This document shows, in pieces, positions 37,005-45,914 of a stretch of DNA of 64,000 bases. A model generated the notes under the pieces. The model searched no databases and was not told the origin of the DNA. It saw only the letters and a list, made by a program, of their open reading frames with translations. This DNA comes from Geothrix sp. PMB-07 (GTDB taxonomy: Bacteria; Acidobacteriota; Holophagae; Holophagales; Holophagaceae): positions 4,178,864 through 4,242,863 of the forward strand of contig NZ_CP132333.1 of NCBI RefSeq assembly GCF_030758935.1, read 5' to 3'. The translations under genes and the position numbers were made by a program. The stretch's first letter is position 1; the number at the start of each line of letters is the position of its first letter.

Positions 37005-38168
37005 TCAGATCCCCGCAAAGAAGGTTGCGATATCTCGCGCAAGCCGCTCGGGCTCCTCGGCGGAGCCAAAGTGCCCACCGCTCGGCATGGCGGACCACCG
37101 GCGCACGTCGTAAAGCCGCTCGACCCATTCCCGGGGCGGGCTGCCCTCTGATACGAAGTTGTGGTCAAAGTTGGCGAATCCCGTGGGCACCCGCACCCGT
37201 TCCCCGGGCCGGAGATCCACCCCATGCCAGCGGTTGTCGAAATAATCACGCATGGAGGGGGTGATGGTCTCCGTGGCCCAGTAAAGCGTGAGCATCGTGA
37301 GGAGGAAATCCCGGGAAACACGCCCTTCGAGATCTCCGCCCGAGTCACTCCAGGCCCGCCATTTTTCGAGAATCCAGGCCGCGAGTCCGGCGGGTGAATC
37401 GTTCAGGGCGTAGCCCAATGTTTGGGGTTTCGTGGACTGGATGGCGGAGTAGCCCCGCTCGGCCTCCTCCCATCGGCGCACCTCAGCCACATAGGCGCTT
37501 TCGGTTTCGGTCCATGGCCGGGTCGCTTCACCCGTGGGCGGCCAGAGCTCCATGGTGGTCAGGTGGATGCCAATCAAGGGCGCCGCATTCTTGAGGGCCA
37601 TGAAGGTGGTCACACCCGCGCCAAAATCGCCTCCTCCCGCGCCATACCGTTCATACCCCAGGCCCTGCATGAGCTGGTGCCACAGGTGAGCCACGGTCTG
37701 GTAGGTGACGCGGGCGGGCCGCTCCGAGAAACCGTACCCAGGCAGCGAGGGAATGACGAGGTCGAAGGCGGGGCCGTCGATTCCGTGGGCCTTCGGGTTG
37801 GTCAAGAGAGGCACCAGCGGAAGCAGCTCCAGAAACGAACTGGGCCAACCATGGGTCAGGATCAAGGGAATGCCGTTCCCCTCCCGCGCGCGCTCATGCA
37901 CGAAGTGAATTTGAACGCCTTCAAGCTCCGCGCGAAAGTGCCTGAAGGTGTTCAACCGGCGCTCCTGCAAGCGCCAGTCGAAACCATCGGCCCAGTAGCC
38001 AAGCAGACGCTTCAGGAAATCGAGGTCCGTCCCCTGTTCCCAGGCTACTCCCGGGGCCCGATCAGGCCAGCGCGTACGAAGGATGCGCGCCCTGAGATCA
38101 GACAGAACCTCATCCGCCACGTGGACTGCAAAAGGTCTGATCGGCATCGGCCCGTGATTTTGGCTCAT
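37005..38168 (-). CDS. Epoxide hydrolase (EHN-type, microsomal-like)
   Basis: A 387-residue alpha/beta hydrolase with the N-terminal EHN segment (residues 8-110, IRPFAVHVADEVLSDLRARI) seen in microsomal-type epoxide hydrolases. LILTHGWPSSFLELLPLV is the oxyanion-hole region, the nucleophile Asp is in GAGGGDFGAGVTTF, and the catalytic His in SGGHFGSAEEPERLA. It would open epoxides to diols; substrate unknown. The start MSQNHGPMPIRPF lies 4 bases beyond the upstream gene's stop. A longer frame upstream is a shadow of that gene. Confidence 0.9.
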   Translation of the reverse strand: MSQNHGPMPIRPFAVHVADEVLSDLRARILRTRWPDRAPGVAWEQGTDLDFLKRLLGYWADGFDWRLQERRLNTFRHFRAELEGVQIHFVHERAREGNGIPLILTHGWPSSFLELLPLVPLLTNPKAHGIDGPAFDLVIPSLPGYGFSERPARVTYQTVAHLWHQLMQGLGYERYGAGGGDFGAGVTTFMALKNAAPLIGIHLTTMELWPPTGEATRPWTETESAYVAEVRRWEEAERGYSAIQSTKPQTLGYALNDSPAGLAAWILEKWRAWSDSGGDLEGRVSRDFLLTMLTLYWATETITPSMRDYFDNRWHGVDLRPGERVRVPTGFANFDHNFVSEGSPPREWVERLYDVRRWSAMPSGGHFGSAEEPERLARDIATFFAGI

Positions 38169-38172
38169 GCGG

Positions 38173-39336
38173 CTACAGCTCTTTGAGGATCTCCGCCTTC
38201 TTGGCTTCGTAATCCTTCTTGTCCAGCAGGCCCTTCTTGTAGAGCTCCTGCAGCTTCTGGAGGCGCTCCTCAGGCCCCGTCTTGGCAGGGGCGGCTTCGG
38301 GTCTGGGCTGGGGCTTCGACTCCGGTGGTGGAGCTGTGGCGCTGCGGCTTTCAGCGCGCCGCAGCGCCTCCTGCAGGTCGATGGCCTCTCGGCACTCGCG
38401 CAGGGCCGTCTGGAAGATGCTGGCGTCGGGCTGCATGTCCAGGGCCGCGCGCAGGTAGGGCAGGGCCTCCTCGTAGCGCCCCAGGATGAAGTGGATGATG
38501 CCGACGTTGTACTGGGCGCGGGGGTAGTACTTGGGCTTCTGGCCCTTGTCCCGCTTGGACTGATCGAGGCCATCCAGGGCCAAGTCCATGGCCCCGCGCA
38601 CGTCTCCGGATTTGAGGCGCTGATGGGCCTTATCCATGCCGAAGGTTTCGTCGTCGAAGAAGGTGAGCTTGCGCACCTCACTCCAGGAGAGCAGCATGCG
38701 CAGCACCTTTATCTTGGCGGTCTCGAAGGCCAGGCGGCGCACATCGGAATCCCGCGGGTAGGCGGGAAACCCCTCGTACGAGGTGTTGCTGAGGCTGGGC
38801 GTATCCTCCAGGCGCTGGGCACCGAACACCTTGCCCGTGCTGAGATCCACCACCTGCACGGTGGCGCTGAAATCGAGGCTGGTGATGCTGGTGCGCTTGT
38901 GGCGGATCACCTCCTGCTTCGTCTTGTAGTCGGTGCTGCGCTCTTCCTTGGTGGACTGATTCCGGCTCAGATCTGAGCGGTTCACGTTCACGATCACCAG
39001 CACACTGGGGCCCAGGAGCTTGCCGAGTTTGGCGATGGTGGCGGGCTCCACGTAGCCGCTGGCGCCCAGTTCCTGCTCCTTGAGCACCGCATCGAGGTGG
39101 GCCCGGTCCACCACCTCCACCTGGCGGCTCTGCACCAGGTCGGCGGTGAGGGCATCGGCCAGCTCGCGGGAGTTGATGTCCCTGGAGGGCGCGAAGGCCA
39201 GCCGCTCCACCTTGAGGCCCAGGCCCGGCGGATGCACGAGGGTGACTTCGACCTTGGGATTGGCCAATTCGCTCCAGAACTGGGCTTGGACCGGCAGGGC
39301 GAGCAGGGCCAGGGAGGCGGGCAGCAACGTGCGCAT
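38173..39336 (-). CDS. Exported CsgG-like domain / TPR / SHOCT protein
   Basis: A 387-residue protein with signal peptide MRTLLPASLALLALPVQAQ. Residues about 30-200 resemble the CsgG/curli-assembly fold (LADALTADLVQSRQVEVVDR, then LGASGYVEPATIAKLGKLLG and FSATVQVVDLSTGKVFGAQR). Next come TPR-like helices (RAQYNVGIIHFILGRYEEAL) and a C-terminal SHOCT-like helix pair (RLQKLQELYKKGLLDKKDYE). No lipobox Cys follows the signal peptide, so it is probably soluble periplasmic. CsgG proteins act in outer-membrane secretion; the exact role here is unknown. Confidence 0.82.
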   Translation of the reverse strand: MRTLLPASLALLALPVQAQFWSELANPKVEVTLVHPPGLGLKVERLAFAPSRDINSRELADALTADLVQSRQVEVVDRAHLDAVLKEQELGASGYVEPATIAKLGKLLGPSVLVIVNVNRSDLSRNQSTKEERSTDYKTKQEVIRHKRTSITSLDFSATVQVVDLSTGKVFGAQRLEDTPSLSNTSYEGFPAYPRDSDVRRLAFETAKIKVLRMLLSWSEVRKLTFFDDETFGMDKAHQRLKSGDVRGAMDLALDGLDQSKRDKGQKPKYYPRAQYNVGIIHFILGRYEEALPYLRAALDMQPDASIFQTALRECREAIDLQEALRRAESRSATAPPPESKPQPRPEAAPAKTGPEERLQKLQELYKKGLLDKKDYEAKKAEILKEL

Positions 39337-39412
39337 GAAAGCTCCGGAAAGGCTGATCCAGGCTAGCACGTGCGGGCTGTGGCATTCTGGCTACAGAACC
39401 CGAGGAGCCCCC

Positions 39413-39859
39413 ATGGCCCACAGCTACCCCCTCACCCTGACCTGGACCGGCAATACCCTGGATGGCACTTACAACCGCAACGCCACGGTCAGCAACCCTG
39501 GCAAGCACCCCCTCTCCGTGAGCAGCGCGCCGGAGTACATGGGCGATCCCACCCGCTGGAACCCCGAAGATCTCCTGGGCTCGGCCCTCTCCACCTGCCA
39601 CATGCTCACTTTCCTGGCCCTCTGCGCCAAGGCCAAGGTGGAGGTGGTGGGCTACGAGGACCACGCCGAGGCCATTCTCGACACCGTGGAGAAAGTCACC
39701 CGCGTCACCCAGATCCACCTCCGGCCGGTCATCCGCGTCACCCGCGGCACCAGCATGGCCAAGGTGGTTGAGCTGTTCGAGAAGGCCCACAAGTACTGCT
39801 TCGTGGCCAACTCCATCACCTGCGAAGCGGTCATGAACCCCCGGGTGGTCGAGGTCTAG
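39413..39859 (+). CDS. OsmC-family peroxiredoxin-like protein
   Basis: A 148-residue OsmC/Ohr-superfamily protein. The two redox cysteines are in the expected places, one in SALSTCHMLTFLALCAK and one in KYCFVANSITCEAV. The N-terminus SYPLTLTWTG and APEYMGDPTRWNPEDLLGSA match the YhfA-like branch rather than Ohr. Such proteins reduce organic hydroperoxides or bind other thiol-reactive ligands. GAGGAG precedes the ATG. It is followed 13 bases later by nrdR. Confidence 0.88.
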   Translation: MAHSYPLTLTWTGNTLDGTYNRNATVSNPGKHPLSVSSAPEYMGDPTRWNPEDLLGSALSTCHMLTFLALCAKAKVEVVGYEDHAEAILDTVEKVTRVTQIHLRPVIRVTRGTSMAKVVELFEKAHKYCFVANSITCEAVMNPRVVEV

Positions 39860-39872
39860 GGGCGGGAGCCAA

Positions 39873-40451
39873 ATGCGCTGTCCCTTCTGCGGGCACCTCG
39901 AGGACAAGGTGGTGGACTCCCGCGAGTCCCGCGAGGGTGACTCCATCCGCCGCCGCCGCGAATGCCTGTCCTGCGCCCGCCGCTTCACCAGCTATGAGCG
40001 GGTGGAGGAAGTGCCCCTGGTCATCCTCAAGAAGGACGGCCGCCGCGAGCCCTTCGACCGCCAGAAGCTCATGAAGGGCCTGCTGCTGGCCTGCCAGAAA
40101 CGGCCCGTCTCCCTGGCCCGCATCGAAGAGTTGGTGGGCGATCTGCAGGCCCGCCTCATGGAGCGGCCCGACCGCGAGATCCGCAGCCGCGATCTGGGCG
40201 AACTGATCATGGATGAACTCAAGGGCCTCGACCAGGTGGCCTACGTGCGTTTCGCCAGCGTGTACCGCGATTTCAAGGATCTGCCCGATTTCGTGAAGGC
40301 CTTCGAAGGACTGGTGCACAAGGAGGCGGCCACAGGGCGCCTCGCGACTGCGCCCGCTCCCGCGCCCGCCCCTGAACCCATCAAACCCGTGCCTCAGGCC
40401 CTCTTTCCCGGCGAAGCCGAGGCTCCGGTCCTGAGAACCCGCAAGAAGTAG
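39873..40451 (+). CDS. nrdR: Transcriptional repressor NrdR
   Basis: A 192-residue regulator of ribonucleotide reductase genes. The N-terminal zinc ribbon uses Cys3, Cys6, Cys31 and Cys34 (MRCPFCGHLEDKVVDSRES and RECLSCARRFTSYERV). An ATP-cone domain follows (VILKKDGRREPFDRQKLMKG) and senses ATP/dATP. The C-terminus is about 40 residues longer than in E. coli NrdR (149 residues) and is Pro/Ala-rich (APAPAPAPEPIKPVPQ). No nrd gene is in the window. Confidence 0.95.
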   Translation: MRCPFCGHLEDKVVDSRESREGDSIRRRRECLSCARRFTSYERVEEVPLVILKKDGRREPFDRQKLMKGLLLACQKRPVSLARIEELVGDLQARLMERPDREIRSRDLGELIMDELKGLDQVAYVRFASVYRDFKDLPDFVKAFEGLVHKEAATGRLATAPAPAPAPEPIKPVPQALFPGEAEAPVLRTRKK

Positions 40452-40479
40452 GGGTATTCTGTTAGGTCGAGGTTTTCCC

Positions 40480-42891
40480 GTGGCCGATGATGTTCTCCTG
40501 CCCCCCCAGCCCGACGAAATGCCGAAGCTGCCTGAAGAGCTTCCGGTGCTGCCGCTGCGCGATGTGGTGGTGTACCCCTATGTGATCCTCCCGCTCAGCA
40601 TCAGCCGGGAGAAGTCCATCCGCGCCGTGGACACGGCCCTGGTGGAGAACCGCATGATCCTGCTGCTTTCCCAGAAGCAGACGGAGATGGACAACCCGCG
40701 ACCCGAAGACCTCTACCAGGTGGGCACCGCGGCCCTCATCATGCGCGTACTGAAGCTGCCGGATGGCCGCATCCGTGCGCTGGTCCAAGGCCTGCAGCGG
40801 GTCCGCGTGGAGTACTTCACCGAAACCGAGAACCTCTTCAAAGCCCGGGTCGAGCCCCTGGCCGAACCCGAGCTAAAGTCGCCCGACCTCGAATCCGACG
40901 CCCTCCTGCGCAGCGTGAAGCAGACCCTGGAAAAGGCCGTGGCTCTGGGCAAGACGTTGCCGCAGGAAGTGCTGGTCATCGCCGGCAACCTGGACAACCC
41001 TGGCCGCCTGGCGGACCTGGTGGCCTCCAACCTCGACCTCAAGCTGCAGCAGACGCAAGAGGTGCTGGAGATCGCCCACCCAGGTCTGCGGCTGAAGCGC
41101 GTGAACGAGCTGCTGCAGCGGGAGATCCAGCTGCTGGAAGTGCAGCAGAAGATCACCATGGAAGCCCGCGGGGAGATGGACAAGAGCCAGCGGGAGTACT
41201 ACCTCCGCCAGCAGCTCAAGGCCATCCAGCAGGAGTTGGGTGAGGGCTCGGAGCTGGGCGAAGAGGTGGCCGCTTTCCGCGACAAGCTCTCGAAGATGAA
41301 GGTGCCCGACGAGCCTCTGGTGGAGATCGAGCGCAACCTCAAGAAGCTGGAGCGCATGCACCCGGATTCCAGCGAAACGGCCGTGACGCGCACGTACCTG
41401 GAGTGGATGACCGAGCTGCCCTGGGGCAGCACCACCGAGGACAATCTCGATCTGAAGCAGGCCAAGACCGTGCTGGACGAGGATCACTTCGGCCTGGCCA
41501 AGATCAAGGACCGCATCCTGGAATTCCTGGCCGTTCGCAAGCTCAAGCCCGATCTCCGCGGCACCATCCTCTGCTTCGTGGGGCCTCCGGGTGTGGGCAA
41601 GACATCGCTCGGAAAATCCATCGCCCGGGCCCTGGGCCGCAAGTACTCGCGGATTTCTCTCGGCGGTGTGCACGATGAGAGCGAGATCCGAGGCCACCGT
41701 CGCACCTACGTCGGCGCCATGCCTGGCCGCATCGTGCAGGCCCTGCACCAGGTGAAGAGCATGAACCCCGTGATCATGCTCGACGAGGTGGACAAGATCG
41801 GCCGCGACATGCGCGGCGATCCCAGCGCGGCCTTGCTGGAGGTGCTCGATCCCGAGCAGAACCACACCTTCCGCGACCACTACCTGAACGTGCCCCTGGA
41901 CCTCAGCCAGGTGCTCTTCCTGGCCAACGCCAACGAGCTGGACCCCATCCACCCGGCCTTCAAGGACCGCATGGAGATCATCCACCTCAGCAGCTACACG
42001 CTGGAAGAGAAGCTGGGCATCGCTGAGCAGCACCTGGTGCCCAAGCAGCTGGAGAAGCACGGCATCACCAAGAAGCAGTTGGCCATCTCGCGCAAGGCCC
42101 TGAAAGCCATCATCACGGGCTACACGCGAGAGGCAGGGCTGCGCCAGCTGGAGCGCGAAATCGGGGCCGTCTGCCGCAAGGTGGCCCGCCGGGTGGCGGA
42201 GAACAGCCTCAAGAAGAAGCTCAATCTGGATGACGCCAGTCTCCATGAGCTGCTGGGCCCCGTGAAGCTGCTGCAGGACGAACGCCTGAAAGCCCCCCGT
42301 GTGGGCGTGGTGACGGGTCTGGCCTGGACTTCCGTGGGCGGCGACGTGTTGTTCGTCGAAGCCCTGAAGATGCCCGGCAAGGGCCAGCTGATCCTCACGG
42401 GCCAGCTGGGCGATGTCATGAAAGAGAGCGCTCAGGCGGCCCTCAGCTACATCCGCAGCCGCGGCGAGGCGTTCCAGATCGATCCCGAGGTCTTCCAGAA
42501 GCAGGACCTCCACATCCACTTCCCCGAAGGCGCCATCCCCAAGGATGGCCCCAGTGCTGGGCTGGCCATCGCCACGGTGCTGCTCTCGGTGCTCAAGGAC
42601 ATCCCCGTGCGGAACACCTTCGCCATGACCGGTGAAATCGACCTGCGCGGTGAGGCCCTGGCCATCGGCGGCCTCAAGGAGAAGTCCCTGGCGGCCCTGC
42701 GCCTGGGCATCAAGGAAATCCTCATTCCCTTCGCCAACCAGAAGGATCTCGAGGAGATCGACCCCGAGCTCCGCAAACAGTTGCGCTTCCATCCTGTGAA
42801 GCACGTAGAGGAGGTCTTCGAGCACGCGCTGTTGGGCTGGACCCGCCCGGAAGCAGCCAAGGGACCCATCAAAGGTCGAACCAAGCGTTGA
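40480..42891 (+). CDS. lon: ATP-dependent Lon protease
   Basis: An 803-residue LonA protease. The N-terminal substrate domain starts LPVLPLRDVVVYPYVILPL. The AAA+ module carries Walker A GPPGVGKTSLGK at 368-379 and the ISLGGVHDESEIRGHRRTYV sensor region. The protease domain has Ser692 in PKDGPSAGLA and Lys735 in GGLKEKSLAAL. It degrades misfolded and regulatory proteins. The start codon is GTG (VADDVLLPPQ), giving the normal length. It follows nrdR by 28 bases. Confidence 0.97.
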   Translation: MADDVLLPPQPDEMPKLPEELPVLPLRDVVVYPYVILPLSISREKSIRAVDTALVENRMILLLSQKQTEMDNPRPEDLYQVGTAALIMRVLKLPDGRIRALVQGLQRVRVEYFTETENLFKARVEPLAEPELKSPDLESDALLRSVKQTLEKAVALGKTLPQEVLVIAGNLDNPGRLADLVASNLDLKLQQTQEVLEIAHPGLRLKRVNELLQREIQLLEVQQKITMEARGEMDKSQREYYLRQQLKAIQQELGEGSELGEEVAAFRDKLSKMKVPDEPLVEIERNLKKLERMHPDSSETAVTRTYLEWMTELPWGSTTEDNLDLKQAKTVLDEDHFGLAKIKDRILEFLAVRKLKPDLRGTILCFVGPPGVGKTSLGKSIARALGRKYSRISLGGVHDESEIRGHRRTYVGAMPGRIVQALHQVKSMNPVIMLDEVDKIGRDMRGDPSAALLEVLDPEQNHTFRDHYLNVPLDLSQVLFLANANELDPIHPAFKDRMEIIHLSSYTLEEKLGIAEQHLVPKQLEKHGITKKQLAISRKALKAIITGYTREAGLRQLEREIGAVCRKVARRVAENSLKKKLNLDDASLHELLGPVKLLQDERLKAPRVGVVTGLAWTSVGGDVLFVEALKMPGKGQLILTGQLGDVMKESAQAALSYIRSRGEAFQIDPEVFQKQDLHIHFPEGAIPKDGPSAGLAIATVLLSVLKDIPVRNTFAMTGEIDLRGEALAIGGLKEKSLAALRLGIKEILIPFANQKDLEEIDPELRKQLRFHPVKHVEEVFEHALLGWTRPEAAKGPIKGRTKR

Positions 42892-42913
42892 ACCGGCCAG
42901 AAACCATCTAAAC

Positions 42914-42929
42914 ATTGTTTTTAAACAAT
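42914..42929. promoter_or_regulatory. AT-rich inverted repeat after lon
   Basis: ATTGTTT and AAACAAT arms around TT form a perfect 16-base palindrome in an AT-rich island 22 bases after lon and 64 bases before the next start codon. It could be a regulator binding site or part of a promoter; a terminator is less likely because no T-tract follows. Confidence 0.35.
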
Positions 42930-42992
42930 TAAGTCAAACCTGAACCTTGCGCGCATGGATACCCCGGCCTACCTTTTGGGAAGGAGGTTGCC

Positions 42993-43376
42993 ATGCTGAC
43001 CGAGGTCATCACCCTCCTCATCCAGCTGCCACCCCTGGCCTTTGGCCCTGCCTTGCCACCCGGGCCCTTCAACATGCCGAAGGCCCTGGTCTGCGACATC
43101 CACGATCTGGGCCGCATCCACCCGGCGAAGGCTTCCTCCCTTGAGCCCCTGCAAGGGCCATCCCGCCTGAAACCCCGAGCGTTCAGGCCAGATCCGCACC
43201 CCTTCCTGGTCAACAAGCCGGTGGATGCATTGCTCTTCCTCGCAGTGGCCTACGCGGGCCGCGCCACCTGGGATGAAACACCCTGGTCAGCCAGGACTTG
43301 GCAGGCCACGGGCGCGGTTGCACCCGTAGTCGCGCCGCCTGGGGTTCCCCCCGTGCAAGGCAGCGAACCCCGGTAG
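42993..43376 (+). CDS. Hypothetical protein, 127 residues, Pro-rich
   Basis: I do not recognise this protein. It is supported by a strong AAGGAGG site 6 bases before the ATG, an AT-rich upstream region, and codons with high GC at third positions. The N-terminus is hydrophobic (MLTEVITLLIQLPPLAFGPA) but lacks a positive charge at its start, so a signal peptide is unclear. The rest is Pro/Ala-rich with a short hydrophobic stretch, VDALLFLAVAYAGRATW. Its stop codon ends on the first base of a parS-like site. If not a gene, 42892-43390 is a 499-base intergenic region. Confidence 0.5.
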   Translation: MLTEVITLLIQLPPLAFGPALPPGPFNMPKALVCDIHDLGRIHPAKASSLEPLQGPSRLKPRAFRPDPHPFLVNKPVDALLFLAVAYAGRATWDETPWSARTWQATGAVAPVVAPPGVPPVQGSEPR

Positions 43377-43389
43377 TTCCACGTGGAAC
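43376..43389. other. parS-like chromosome segregation site 1
   Basis: The perfect 14-base palindrome GTTCCACGTGGAAC, with flanking A on each side, matches the ParB-binding parS consensus in bacteria such as Myxococcus. It lies in the gap between two convergent genes, 15 kb from dnaA. Confidence 0.8.
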
Positions 43390-43390
43390 A

Positions 43391-44704
43391 CTACTTAGCC
43401 TTCAGGGTGTGGAGGTACTTCCCCACCAATTCGGCTTCCTGTTCGGTGCCCGCAAAGGGCGGCATCCGGTCCAGGTAGGGATTCATGCCGGGGTCCAATT
43501 CCCTCAAGCCCTGAACCAGGCCCACCAAATCGCTTTCGGAATAGGAGGCTGTAAGGGTTTTGAGGCTGCGATAGCCGTCGCGGGTATGACAGGCCAGGCA
43601 CTGGCTGCGCAGGATGGCCTCCCCTTTCGCCAGATCCGTGTCCCCTTTGGAGGCGGCGAAGGTCCGGGCCCAGGCATTGGCGGGCAGGAACCCGTCCTTC
43701 TGGTACCCGGGCACCTGCTCCACCCGGATGCCGTTGGAGTACATCACCTCGCGGATGACATAGGGCTTTCGGGCCACTTCACGGATCCACTCAAAACCCC
43801 CAAAGCCCCAGCAGGCCAAGAGCAATCCCAGCAACGCGCCGGAGCGCCGGAAGGAGCTCGCCCCCAGCATCGCCCAGAGCGCCAGGAAACTGGGCAGCAG
43901 GAAGGCGCCCAAACCCAGGAGGGCCCAGTGGAAACCCTGGGCCAGTCCGGTGGCGCCCCGAAGGTTGCCCAGCACCAGCTCCTTCCCGGCCACTGGGAAA
44001 CTCTGGAAGTAATACCAACCGGAAAGCCCCGCCAGCAGGATTCCAGCCACGACGAGAAGGGCGGTGGGCCTCAGGACTCGGGCCTTTAGGTTCAAAGGAA
44101 TCCGTCCTGCCATGGCCCAGAGCCCGCCCAGAGCCAAGGCAACCAAGCTGCGCAGCAGCAGGCTGGGCAGGTAGGTGGCATTGAAGAAGCCATCCACCAT
44201 GGCATGGCTGGTGGACCACCCCTTTCCCGGGCTCAGCATGAAGGTGACGATGCCATTGATGACCACCAGGCTGAGCCAGGCGCATAGCGCATAAAGCCAG
44301 ACAAGGGCGAGCCGCTGACCAGGCCTCAGGCGCGGGTAGGCCTGCACCAACACGATGAGGGTGGCCATCTCCCCCGCGAAAAGCAGCCACTCCGTGGCCC
44401 AGCCCATGACGAAGGTCCGGATGAGGTGCTGGGTGGCCGTGGGGTTCACGAGGCCCATGGCCACCCAGATGCCCACGCCGGTGGCCGCCCCGAAGATGCT
44501 CGACAACCACAGCAGCGATTTGGCGCGGCCCCGCAGCCAGCCCTGCAGTTCCAAATCCCGGCCCCGCTGGGCGCGGGTCTCCATGAGGGCCAGCCAGAAG
44601 CCGACTCCCACCACCAGGTGGGCGATGGACACATGGATGATGCTGACGAGGCCAATGATCCAGCCACTGCCCATCAGGGGGAGATCCCATACAGGGTGGT
44701 TCAT
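43391..44704 (-). CDS. bd-family membrane oxidoreductase subunit with C-terminal cytochrome c domain
   Basis: A 437-residue protein with about eight transmembrane helices followed by a soluble heme c domain. The N-terminal helix has IIHVSIAHLVVGVGFWLAL with candidate heme-ligand His residues, as in CydA. GFEWIREVARKPYVIREVM resembles the CydA segment containing GRQPW, with ARKPY in its place. The C-terminal domain carries CLACH (heme c attachment) and a later Met-containing loop (YLDRMPPFAG). This fits bd-superfamily proteins with fused cytochrome c rather than a standard quinol oxidase. ATGA overlap ties it to the upstream subunit gene. Confidence 0.8.
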   Translation of the reverse strand: MNHPVWDLPLMGSGWIIGLVSIIHVSIAHLVVGVGFWLALMETRAQRGRDLELQGWLRGRAKSLLWLSSIFGAATGVGIWVAMGLVNPTATQHLIRTFVMGWATEWLLFAGEMATLIVLVQAYPRLRPGQRLALVWLYALCAWLSLVVINGIVTFMLSPGKGWSTSHAMVDGFFNATYLPSLLLRSLVALALGGLWAMAGRIPLNLKARVLRPTALLVVAGILLAGLSGWYYFQSFPVAGKELVLGNLRGATGLAQGFHWALLGLGAFLLPSFLALWAMLGASSFRRSGALLGLLLACWGFGGFEWIREVARKPYVIREVMYSNGIRVEQVPGYQKDGFLPANAWARTFAASKGDTDLAKGEAILRSQCLACHTRDGYRSLKTLTASYSESDLVGLVQGLRELDPGMNPYLDRMPPFAGTEQEAELVGKYLHTLKAK

Positions 44705-45798
44705 GACAGCTCCTTCCCGGGCTCGGAGGAATCAGGCTGGGCGGCCCAGCGGAAGATCACCACCAGCAGCACGACCACTCCCAGGAAGGTCAGGGCGAAG
44801 ATCCCCAGGGAGAGCCAATCCGTGCGATGGGGCAGGGCGGTGGCCTGGAAGCCAACTCCCGCCAAGGCGGCATCCCGCATCTGATCGCGCAAGAGGATCA
44901 TGCCCAGCACCGAAACCAGGGCCAGACCAAGGGGCGCCCACACATCCTTCGCTGGAGCGCCCTTTTGGCTGGCAGGAATGGCCATGAACAGAGCCAGGGC
45001 CCCGCAGGCGATGGAGATCCAGAGGCTGAGACTGGGGGCCGTGTTGGCGTTGAGGAGCAGATCCAGCAACGGCTTCGGCTGCGTGATCAGCAGCCAGGTG
45101 CCCCACAGGGCCTGGCTGGCCGTGGCCCCCAGAAACCAGCGCAGCCCCGCCCTGCGGGCATACGCGTGATCGCGCCAGGCGCCCCAACCCGCCAGGAAAA
45201 GGCCCGCCACGGCGACGATGGCCGCCACCATGTGCAAGAAGCGCGGCCAGAGGGTGGGATCCGCCGTGTTCATGCGCAGGCCATGAGGCGAGGCCGCTGC
45301 GTGGGCGGCCCAGAGATCGGGCCGGAGGGAAAGCGTGGTCACGTTGACCAGGGCCAAGCCCACGCCCAACAGCAGCAGGGCTCCCAAAATGCCGCTGAAG
45401 GCCCTGAACGCGTGAGAAGCCACCGAGCCCACAAAGCGGTACAGCAGCACGTACCCCGCCATCAACAGGAAGATCAGGGCCAGCCATGGGACGGCTGTCA
45501 GCACCGAGGCCGTGTAGAAAAAGGGGCCATAGATCAGCTGCACAAACAGCAGGGGTGCCACGCCCAGCGTGATGGCGAAGGTCACACTGGCGGGCAGCAG
45601 GGGTGCCAATCGACGCACCAGGTCGCGATCCTCCTCCTTGCCGCGAAACGCGTGCACGGCCGCGATGAGGCTTCCACCCACCCCCAGGTTCACAGCCATG
45701 AGGTGCAGGGTGAAAGTGACCAGCAGCAGGGCCTTCAGCGTCCCAGGCGGCAAGGGCAGTGGCAGTGGATCTGGCGCAGGAATGGGCAGGGGGCTCAT
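44701..45798 (-). CDS. Partner membrane subunit of the bd-family oxidoreductase
   Basis: A 365-residue protein with about nine transmembrane helices and no soluble domain. An early helix contains LLLVTFTLHLMAVNLGVGGS, whose His is a possible heme ligand, and LRMNTADPTLWPRFLHMVAA holds another His facing a loop. It resembles the bd-like subunits that pair with a heme-c-bearing partner, not the classical CydB. The Pro-rich N-terminus (PIPAPDPLPLPLPPG) is unusual. It is translated first and is coupled to the cytochrome c subunit. No cydDC or other respiratory genes are adjacent. Confidence 0.75.
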   Translation of the reverse strand: MSPLPIPAPDPLPLPLPPGTLKALLLVTFTLHLMAVNLGVGGSLIAAVHAFRGKEEDRDLVRRLAPLLPASVTFAITLGVAPLLFVQLIYGPFFYTASVLTAVPWLALIFLLMAGYVLLYRFVGSVASHAFRAFSGILGALLLLGVGLALVNVTTLSLRPDLWAAHAAASPHGLRMNTADPTLWPRFLHMVAAIVAVAGLFLAGWGAWRDHAYARRAGLRWFLGATASQALWGTWLLITQPKPLLDLLLNANTAPSLSLWISIACGALALFMAIPASQKGAPAKDVWAPLGLALVSVLGMILLRDQMRDAALAGVGFQATALPHRTDWLSLGIFALTFLGVVVLLVVIFRWAAQPDSSEPGKELS

Positions 45799-45914
45799 GG
45801 GCTGGCTCCAGGCTGTGGGATGCCGCAGGGGCGTGAGGTTTCCAGCGTACCGTCATCTTGGGGAATCCGGGCTCGGGGAAGCCCGGAGGCTTCGGTAGAC
45901 TGGAGGTTCGCGAG

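Noticed and set aside
38115..38128. CCACGTGG core resembling parS
   Set aside because: Only the central 8 bases fit; outer arms (CGC / ACTG) do not match GTT / AAC.
38169..38681. N-terminal extension of the epoxide hydrolase reading frame
   Set aside because: The extra codons overlap the CsgG/TPR gene in another frame and read as low-complexity Ser/Thr/Arg sequence. The true start is at 38168.
40873..42915. 680-codon open frame opposite lon
   Set aside because: Antisense shadow of lon, His/Leu/Gln-rich composition typical of such shadows, no recognisable family.
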